Shown here piece after piece: positions 57,322 to 64,000 of a DNA stretch of 64,000 nucleotides. Each line of letters begins with the position of its first letter. The first letter of the stretch is position 1. The stretch is taken from the NCBI RefSeq assembly GCF_002234675.1, contig NC_019876.2, positions 23,957,371 through 24,021,370 on the forward strand. The letters are read 5' to 3'. The translations under genes were made by a program, and so were the position numbers. Below the pieces are notes generated by a model that ran no database searches, had not been told where the DNA came from, and was given only the letters and a program-made list of their open reading frames with translations. Source of the DNA: Oryzias latipes. Lineage: Eukaryota > Chordata > Actinopteri > Beloniformes > Adrianichthyidae.

Positions 57322-59279
57322 GAACGAACTGGCCAAAATCCAGACCCAGCTGACCCGGAATTCCTCCACCACACAGTCGCTCAGCAGAGGACGTTCCTGG
57401 AATTGCATTCCAACGCCATTTCTCGCATGTCAAGTATTCAAGAGGACCTAAATTCACGTATTAACGGTATTTCACGAATCCTTCAGGAAGTAACTGAACA
57501 AAATTCTAACCCCACTTTTACAACCTCGCAGCTTTCTTCCGGCAACATCACCACTTCCGCCATGACACCCGAAGATTTCCGACTCCAACCCGAACCTTTC
57601 CGCGGTGACGTCGAAGCATGCAGGGGTTTTCTTCTGCAATGCCAGTTACTATTTCAGCGTGCCCCGAGGTACTACCACTCCGAGCATAATAAAATCACCC
57701 TAATCATCAATTCATTACGGAGTAAAGCCTTACAATGGGCTCAGGCGTTTCTGGCTTCTAACCCCATCACTCATCTGTCCTTCGATCATTTCATTGAAGA
57801 ATTCCGCCTAGTATTTGACCAACCCAGGAAACAAGAAGAAGCCACTCGCAAACTGCTCGCCCTCAGACAACGCAATCGCTCCCTCAGCGAACGGATCCTT
57901 TATTAGGAATTACAGTTCTATTGCTTCTCCCCTCACATAACTCACTTCCACCTCCAAGACCTTCCAGTGGAACCCCTCAGCTCAGACTGCTTTCAACACC
58001 CTGAAAAGACTGTTCGTCTCTGCTCCCATCCTCATCCAACCCGACATCTCTAGGCAATTTGTCGTCGAGGTCGACGCCTCTGACTCTGGCGTAGGGGCAG
58101 TCCTCTCTCAGCGCGAGGAATCTTCTGGTAAACTCAAGCCATGCGCCTTTTTCTCAAGAAAACTGTCGCCAGCCGAACGCAATTATGATGTGGGAAACCG
58201 GGAACTCCTCGCCATAAAACTGGCTCTAGAAGAGTGGCGTCATTGGCTGGAGGGAGCGGCACAACCATTCATAGTTTGGACAGACCATAAAAATCTTGCA
58301 TACCTTCGCTCAGCCAAAAGACTCAATTCACGCCAAGCCCGTTGGTGTCTGTTTTTTGACCGGTTCAGATTCTCTATCACTTACAGACCTGGCAGCCGTA
58401 ACACCAAGCCGGACGCGCTCTCTCGTAAATACTGCACTTCAGAGAATCCTGACACCACCACCAACATCCTTCCTGAAACCTGCATAATCGGCAATCTCAC
58501 GTGGGACATTGAATCCAAAGTCATGCGAGCACAAGGTGAGGAGCCTAACCATCCTACTCCTCCTAACGGCACTCTCTATGTTCCCCCATCTCTAAGGTCA
58601 GACGTCATCACCTGGGCCCACTCGTCCCGAATCGCCTGTCCCTCGGGTACTCACCACCCCTGTTTCCTTCCCACGAACTAGATCTGGCAGTGCCCTCCGT
58701 CCAGGACCATCTTCAGCGCTGTCAGCACATATGGCGTCAAACTCAAGCTGCTCTCCTCTGCACCAAAGAGAGCAACTGCCGCGCTGCCAATCGCCGCAGG
58801 GTGGTGAGTCCCACATACCAACCAGGTCAGAGGGTTTGGCTATCATCCAAGAACATTCCCCTCCAGGCCACGTCCCGCAAACTGGCTCCCCGCTTCATCG
58901 GGCCGTACACCATTGACAAGGTGATCAACCCCACCTGTGTCCATCTTCGATTACCGGCTGCCCTCAAAGTACACCCATCCTTTCATGTCTCCCAAATTAA
59001 GCCTGTTGTGGACAGTAGTTTGTGCCCGCCTTCCACTTCCCCTCCACCCGCCCGGCTCATCGATAACGCTCCGGCGTACGCTGTTAGCCGCATTCTGGAT
59101 GTCCGGCGCCGGGGTCGTGGTCATCAGTTCTTGGTAGACTGGGAAGGTTATGGCCCTGAGGAACGATCCTTGGTCTCCCGTTCCCTCATCTTGGACCGCA
59201 CCCTCATTTCCGACTTTTACCGTGCTCACCCGGATCGTCGGCCTGGACCGCCAAGGGGCGGTCGTTAGGGGGGGGGTAC

Positions 59280-59671
59280 TGTCATGGTGCCTCTGTCAGC
59301 CCCGCCCCCCTCTGCTCTGCTCCTGACTCCACCAGCTGTGGCCACTTCACCCTCATCAACCAGCCTGCTCTTAAGGAGATCCAGCTCAATCATTCAACGC
59401 CAGTTCGTTACCCCTTATGGATTCATCAACACGAAGGTCACCTGTGTGGAAGTCACCTGTTTCTCACCTGCTGCCTCTGAGGATGTCAGGAATTATCAGC
59501 CGCAATATTACCTCCAGCCACGTCACGAACCTCCTTCCAGTCTGGATTGCCATCCTGTCAAAATAATCTAGTTATCTCCAGTGAGATTAAAATCTACTTA
59601 CCAAGCGACTGATCAGTGTTATCATTCTGGGTTTTCAGCGTCTGGGTCTGTCCTGCCTGAAAATTATGACA
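59280..59671 (+). repeat. Ty3/Gypsy LTR 2 (shared)
   Basis: About 392 bases beginning TGTCATGGTGCC. A purine tract AGGGGGGGGG precedes it, the plus-strand primer of unit 1. It serves as 3' LTR of unit 1 and 5' LTR of unit 2. Confidence 0.75.
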
Positions 59672-61417
59672 GAACGAACTGGCCAAAATCCAGACCCAGC
59701 TGACCCGGAATTCCTCCACCACACAGTCGCTCAGCAGAGGACGTTCCTGGAATTGCATTCCAACGCCATTTCTCGCATGTCAAGTATTCAAGAGGACCTA
59801 AATTCACGTATTAACGGTATTTCACGAATCCTTCAGGAAGTAACTGAACAAAATTCTAACCCCACTTTTACAACCTCGCAGCTTTCTTCCGGCAACATCA
59901 CCACTTCCGCCATGACACCCGAAGATTTCCGACTCCAACCCGAACCTTTCCGCGGTGACGTCGAAGCATGCAGGGGTTTTCTTCTGCAATGCCAGTTACT
60001 ATTTCAGCGTGCCCCGAGGTACTACCACTCCGAGCATAATAAAATCACCCTAATCATCAATTCATTACGGAGTAAAGCCTTACAATGGGCTCAGGCGTTT
60101 CTGGCTTCTAACCCCATCACTCATCTGTCCTTCGATCATTTCATTGAAGAATTCCGCCTAGTATTTGACCAACCCAGGAAACAAGAAGAAGCCACTCGCA
60201 AACTGCTCGCCCTCAGACAACGCAATCGCTCCCTCAGTGAACATGTCATAGACTTTCGGATCCTGGCGGTGCAAGCCGGGTGGTCCGACCCGGCACTCTG
60301 TGGCGTATTTTACCAAACACTCAATGAATCCATCAAAGATCATCTCTGCACTCAACCGGAGGCTAACTCCTTCGAGGATTTAGTAGCGGCCGCCCTGCGC
60401 TCAGACATCAGGCTACGTGAGCGTAACCATGACCGGATCAGTAAGACCCGACCTGAACCCTCGCACAGGACCTCCGATGAACCCATACAAATCGGGCATT
60501 CTAAGCTCTCTGCGGAGGAGCGTCTAAGACGCCGTAATGAAGGTGCGTGTTTTTATTGCGGGGAATTAGGCCATCAGGTAATCCAATGCTCTCTTCGTTC
60601 AAACTACAGAGCCCCACCACTAGGTGACAGGCCGCGGGGGGAAATTTCGACCATGATTAACGATTTCTTGTTTGTTCCTGTCAAGTTATGTCATCTGTCC
60701 AAAGTTCTTGATCTCCAGGCTCTGATCGATTCAGGCGCGGAACAAAGTCTAATTGATCATAGCATTGTCAATAGTTTGTCTTTACCCACCGAGAGACTCA
60801 CGTCCCCTGTCAAAGCCGCTGGCTTAGGAGGTCAACACCTCTCACTCATTACTCACCGCACCAAACCCATTCTGCTCGTTACTTCCGGTAATCACCGTGA
60901 AACAATTCAGTTTTTTATTACGCGGACCCCCCAAACTCCCGTGGTTCTTGGGTTCACCTGGCTTAAGCTCCACAACCCCCAACTTGATTGGAGCCGCCAC
61001 AGTATCACTAGTTGGAGTGATTTTTGTATGGGGAACTGTCTCCAGTCCGCTTTGCCATCTGTATCTACTCCCAATGTTTATGAATCCGAAACCATCGATC
61101 TGTCGAACATACCTGAATGTTATCATGATTTAAAGCTCGTATTCAGCAAATCCAAAGCCGCTTCCTTACCACCTCATAGGCCCTATGATTGTGCTATCAA
61201 TTTGTTAGACGGTGCTCCGCTCCCCAAGGGGAGGTTGTTTAATCTTTCGGGTCCTGAGAAAGCGGCCATGGAGCAGTACATTCAGGATGCCCTTTCTCTT
61301 GGACACATCCGTCCCTCCTCGTCTCCTGCCGGTGCGGGTTTTTTTTTTTGTGGAAAAAAAGGACAAATCTCTCAGACCCTGCATCGATTACCGGGAACTC
61401 AACCAGATTACTATTAA
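59666..61417 (+). CDS. Gypsy Gag-protease and start of Pol
   Basis: 583 residues. Gag has a coiled N-terminus ([18 protein letters not shown]), a capsid-like segment ([19 protein letters not shown], about 90-110) and one zinc knuckle [14 protein letters not shown] (about 294-307). Protease follows with [12 protein letters not shown] (about 350-361). The frame then enters the reverse transcriptase N-terminus ([13 protein letters not shown]) and is thrown off at a T run, ending in unrelated residues. The next frame, from 61212, continues the polymerase. The true start may lie slightly downstream of the ATG used here, as ATGACAGAAC overlaps the supposed LTR end. Confidence 0.85.
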   Translation: MTERTGQNPDPADPEFLHHTVAQQRTFLELHSNAISRMSSIQEDLNSRINGISRILQEVTEQNSNPTFTTSQLSSGNITTSAMTPEDFRLQPEPFRGDVEACRGFLLQCQLLFQRAPRYYHSEHNKITLIINSLRSKALQWAQAFLASNPITHLSFDHFIEEFRLVFDQPRKQEEATRKLLALRQRNRSLSEHVIDFRILAVQAGWSDPALCGVFYQTLNESIKDHLCTQPEANSFEDLVAAALRSDIRLRERNHDRISKTRPEPSHRTSDEPIQIGHSKLSAEERLRRRNEGACFYCGELGHQVIQCSLRSNYRAPPLGDRPRGEISTMINDFLFVPVKLCHLSKVLDLQALIDSGAEQSLIDHSIVNSLSLPTERLTSPVKAAGLGGQHLSLITHRTKPILLVTSGNHRETIQFFITRTPQTPVVLGFTWLKLHNPQLDWSRHSITSWSDFCMGNCLQSALPSVSTPNVYESETIDLSNIPECYHDLKLVFSKSKAASLPPHRPYDCAINLLDGAPLPKGRLFNLSGPEKAAMEQYIQDALSLGHIRPSSSPAGAGFFFCGKKGQISQTLHRLPGTQPDYY

Positions 61418-61991
61418 AGATAAATACTCCCTACCACTCATCAGCTCAGTTTTTGACTCCATTCAGGAGGCTCGCATTTTTTCTAAACTCGACCTTCGTA
61501 ACGCCTATCACCTGGTGCGTATGAAGGAAGGTGATGAATGGAAAACCGCATTTAACACCCCGGTGGGCCATTATGAATATCTAGTAATGCCCTTTGGCCT
61601 AACCAACGCCCCTGCGATTTTCCAACGTCTCGTAAACGACGTCCTTAGAGACTTCATCAATCGTTTTGTCTTCGTGTACCTTGACGACATCCTGATCTAT
61701 TCTAAAGATCCCGCTCTACATCAAAATCACGTCCGCTTAGTCCTCCAAAGACTATCGGAAAACAAGCTGTTTGTAAAAGCAGAGAAATGCCAGTTTCACA
61801 CTTCCAGCATTCCTTTCCTCGGCTATATCTTCGAAGCTGGCAGCATACGCCCCGATCCCGCCAAGATCGAAGCAGTTTCCCAATGGCAGCCTCCCACCTC
61901 TCGGAAAAAATTACAACAGTTCCTTGATTTTGCCAACTTCTACCGCCGCTTTATTAGGAATTACAGTTCTATTGCTTCTCCCCTCACATAA
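61212..61991 (+). pseudogene. Gypsy reverse transcriptase (frame-shifted part of Pol)
   Basis: Real Pol sequence begins at the T run near 61345 with [20 protein letters not shown] and continues through [36 protein letters not shown] (YLDD catalytic box) and [20 protein letters not shown]. It ends at the TAA at 61989. Residues encoded before 61345 in this frame are not Pol. The stop is shared with unit 1, where the same TAA occurs near 57938. Confidence 0.85.
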
Positions 61992-62240
61992 CTCACTTCC
62001 ACCTCCAAGACCTTCCAGTGGAACCCCTCAGCTCAGACTGCTTTCGACACCCTGAAAAGACTGTTCGTCTCTGCTCCCATCCTCATCCAACCCGACATCT
62101 CTAGGCAATTTGTCGTCGAGGTCGACGCCTCTGACTCCGGCGTAGGGGCAGTCCTCTCTCAGCGCGAGGAATCTTCTGGTAAACTCAAGCCATGCGCCTT
62201 TTTCTCAAGAAAACTGTCGCCAGCCGAACGCAATTATGAT

Positions 62241-63941
62241 GTGGGAAACCGGGAACTCCTCGCCATAAAACTGGCTCTAGAAGAGTGGCGTCATTGGCTG
62301 GAGGGAGCGGCACAACCATTCATAGTTTGGACAGACCATAAAAATCTTGCATACCTTCGCTCAGCCAAAAGACTCAATTCACGCCAAGCCCGTTGGTGTC
62401 TGTTTTTTGACCGGTTCAGATTCTCTATCACTTACAGACCTGGCAGCCGTAACACCAAGCCGGACGCGCTCTCTCGTAAATACTGCACTTCAGAGAATCC
62501 TGACACCACCACCAACATCCTTCCTGAAACCTGCATAATCGGCAATCTCACGTGGGACATTGAATCCAAAGTCATGCGAGCACAAGGTGAGGAGCCTAAC
62601 CATCCTACTCCTCCTAACGGCACTCTCTATGTTCCCCCATCTCTAAGGTCAGACGTCATCACCTGGGCCCACTCGTCCCGAATCGCCTGTCACGGCGGAG
62701 TCTCCCGAACACTCAATCTCTTACGCAGACGTTTTTTTTGGCCATCTATGAATAAGGACGTTAGAGAGTACGTAGCCGCCTGCTCCACCTGTGCACGATC
62801 CAAGTCTTCTAACTCACCTCCCTCAGGCCTTCTCCAACCTCTGTCCACGCCAACCAGGCCTTGGTCCCACATTGCCGTAGATTTTGTCACCGGTCTTCCC
62901 ATATCTCATGGTAACTCCGTCATATTCACTGTTATTGACCGGTTCTCAAAATTTGTTCATTTCATCCCTCTCCCTCAACTACCTACTGCCACAGAGACTG
63001 CTGACTTACTGGTTAATCACGTCTTCAGACATCATGGCATACCAGCTGACATTGTGTCAGACCGCGGACCACAATTTATATCTCAGGTCTGGAAAGCCTT
63101 CTGTTCAGCCCTAGGGGCCACTGTCAGCCTCACATCAGGTTACCACCCCCAATCCAATGGGCAGGCGGAGAGGGCCAATCAGGAGCTGGAAGCTTCCCTC
63201 CATTGTCTCGCCTCCCAGAACACCATGGACTGGTCCAAATACCTGGTGTGGATTGAGTATGCGCACAATTCGCATCCCTCATCGGCCACAGGTGTGTCAC
63301 CCTTTGAAGCCTCCCTCGGGTACTCACCACCCCTGTTTCCTTCCCACGAACTAGATCTGGCAGTGCCCTCCGTCCAGGACCATCTTCAGCGCTGTCAGCA
63401 CATATGGCGTCAAACTCAAGCTGCTCTCCTCTGCACCAAAGAGAGCAACTGCCGCGCTGCCAATCGCCGCAGGGTGGTGAGTCCCACATACCAACCAGGT
63501 CAGAGGGTTTGGCTTTCATCCAAGAACATTCCCCTCCAGGCCACGTCCCGCAAACTGGCTCCCCGCTTCATCGGGCCGTACACCATTGACAAGGTGATCA
63601 ACCCCACCTGTGTCCATCTTCGATTACCGGCTGCCCTCAAAGTACACCCATCCTTTCATGTCTCCCAAATTAAGCCTGTTGTGGACAGTAGTTTGTGCCC
63701 GCCTTCCACTTCCCCTCCACCCGCCCGGCTCATCGATAACGCTCCGGCGTACGCTGTTAGCCGCATTCTGGATGTCCGGCGCCGGGGTCGTGGTCATCAG
63801 TTCTTGGTAGACTGGGAAGGTTATGGCCCTGAGGAACGATCCTTGGTCTCCCGTTCCCTCATCTTGGACCGCACCCTCATTTCCGACTTTTACCGTGCTC
63901 ACCCGGATCGTCGGCCTGGACCGCCAAGGGGCGGTCGTTAG
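62241..63941 (+). CDS. Gypsy RNase H, integrase and chromodomain part of Pol
   Basis: In frame with the upstream polymerase; the frame is open from 61992, so the first ATG here is only a convenience. RNase H begins upstream ([17 protein letters not shown], about 62110) and continues with [20 protein letters not shown] and [18 protein letters not shown]. The integrase follows: zinc-binding H...H...CSTCARSK; catalytic core with [17 protein letters not shown] and a Glu in [11 protein letters not shown]; then the C-terminal chromodomain [20 protein letters not shown]. The whole Pol minus the two lesions is of normal Gypsy length. Confidence 0.88.
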   Translation: MGNRELLAIKLALEEWRHWLEGAAQPFIVWTDHKNLAYLRSAKRLNSRQARWCLFFDRFRFSITYRPGSRNTKPDALSRKYCTSENPDTTTNILPETCIIGNLTWDIESKVMRAQGEEPNHPTPPNGTLYVPPSLRSDVITWAHSSRIACHGGVSRTLNLLRRRFFWPSMNKDVREYVAACSTCARSKSSNSPPSGLLQPLSTPTRPWSHIAVDFVTGLPISHGNSVIFTVIDRFSKFVHFIPLPQLPTATETADLLVNHVFRHHGIPADIVSDRGPQFISQVWKAFCSALGATVSLTSGYHPQSNGQAERANQELEASLHCLASQNTMDWSKYLVWIEYAHNSHPSSATGVSPFEASLGYSPPLFPSHELDLAVPSVQDHLQRCQHIWRQTQAALLCTKESNCRAANRRRVVSPTYQPGQRVWLSSKNIPLQATSRKLAPRFIGPYTIDKVINPTCVHLRLPAALKVHPSFHVSQIKPVVDSSLCPPSTSPPPARLIDNAPAYAVSRILDVRRRGRGHQFLVDWEGYGPEERSLVSRSLILDRTLISDFYRAHPDRRPGPPRGGR

Positions 63942-63952
63942 GGGGGGGGTAC

Positions 63953-64000
63953 TGTCATGGTGCCTCTGTCAGCCCCGCCCCCCTCTGCTCTGCTCTGCTC
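63953..64000 (+). repeat. Ty3/Gypsy LTR 3 (cut by window end)
   Basis: First 48 bases of a third LTR, TGTCATGGTGCC. It has three CTCTG units like LTR 1 and T at the sixth base like LTR 2. A G run directly before it is the polypurine tract of unit 2. Confidence 0.85.

Larger units (their letters stand above)
56925..59671 (+). mobile_element. Ty3/Gypsy unit 1, internally deleted
   Basis: LTR 1, an interior of about 1.96 kb, and LTR 2 shared with the next unit. The interior keeps the Gag N-terminal part (57316-57906), part of RNase H (from 57903), and the integrase C-terminus with chromodomain (58690-59268). Two deletions relative to unit 2 removed about 1.7 kb (zinc knuckle, protease, reverse transcriptase) and 622 bases (integrase zinc-binding and catalytic core; equivalent to 62691-63312). 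Remaining sequence is almost identical to unit 2. It cannot move by itself. Confidence 0.9.
59280..64000 (+). mobile_element. Ty3/Gypsy unit 2, nearly full-length chromovirus-type
   Basis: LTR 2, about 4.28 kb interior and the start of LTR 3 (63953, cut by the window edge). Gag-protease-polymerase-integrase order and a C-terminal chromodomain place it among vertebrate Gypsy chromoviruses. Two lesions break the reading frame: a length change in a T run at 61341-61351, and a TAA at 61989-61991. Otherwise the coding region is open, so the insertion is young. Confidence 0.92.

Overview
The window is a stretch of vertebrate, almost certainly teleost fish, nuclear genome. Two things support this. 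It holds spliced genes of the novel immune-type receptor (NITR) type, a family known only from bony fish. It also carries the usual fish transposon set: BEL/Pao, Ty3/Gypsy, L2, Rex1, L1-like and R4/Rex6-type LINEs, hAT, Harbinger, Tc1-like pieces and tRNA-derived SINEs. The species cannot be fixed from the sequence alone.

Host genes. Three NITR-type receptors can be rebuilt exon by exon: one at 9.4-10.8 kb (minus), a close paralogue at 26.5-27.9 kb (minus), and a divergent one at 39.5-41.7 kb (plus). A fourth receptor with a single V-type Ig domain lies at 47.5-48.5 kb (minus). All four have a signal peptide, Ig ectodomain, one uncharged membrane segment, a very short exon and a last exon with tyrosine motifs. 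The three NITRs carry canonical ITIMs, so they should be inhibitory leukocyte receptors that would recruit SH2 phosphatases. The two minus-strand NITRs and their promoters, with a related spacer block at 2.9-4.4, 12.4-13.3 and 32.5-34.1 kb, show that the locus grew by tandem segmental duplication.

Mobile layer. Between the receptors almost everything recognisable is transposon. From left to right: a Tc1-like end (2.7 kb); a 205-bp MITE (copies at 6.0, 36.1 and 45.4 kb); R4-type LINE pieces (6.2 and 14.4-16.5 kb); a hAT with a nested solo LTR (6.9-8.0 kb); a second hAT (13.3 kb); an intact, very young BEL/Pao element (16.7-24.1 kb) inserted in the 3' part of an L2 LINE; SINE and Rex1 fragments (25.2-25.8 kb); a decayed LINE cut by a solo LTR (29.4-31.5 kb); a 911-bp hAT with perfect 8-bp target duplication (31.5 kb); a Harbinger relic hosting a second L2 (35.6-38.7 kb); a sister solo LTR (43.5 kb); an 86-bp tandem array (49.4 kb); a Gypsy-type solo LTR (50.6 kb); and an L1-like LINE (53-56.9 kb) broken by Rex1, a SINE and a solo LTR. 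Into that LINE a tandem Gypsy array (56.9 kb to the window end) is inserted as LTR, deleted unit, LTR, nearly full unit, LTR.

Reading of the whole. This is a fast-evolving innate immune receptor cluster in which duplication and transposon insertion drive change. The two NITR paralogues differ far more in their V domain than in their I domain, as expected where ligand-binding surfaces diversify while the scaffold and signalling parts stay constant. No CRISPR arrays, operons, rRNA genes or bacterial features are present.
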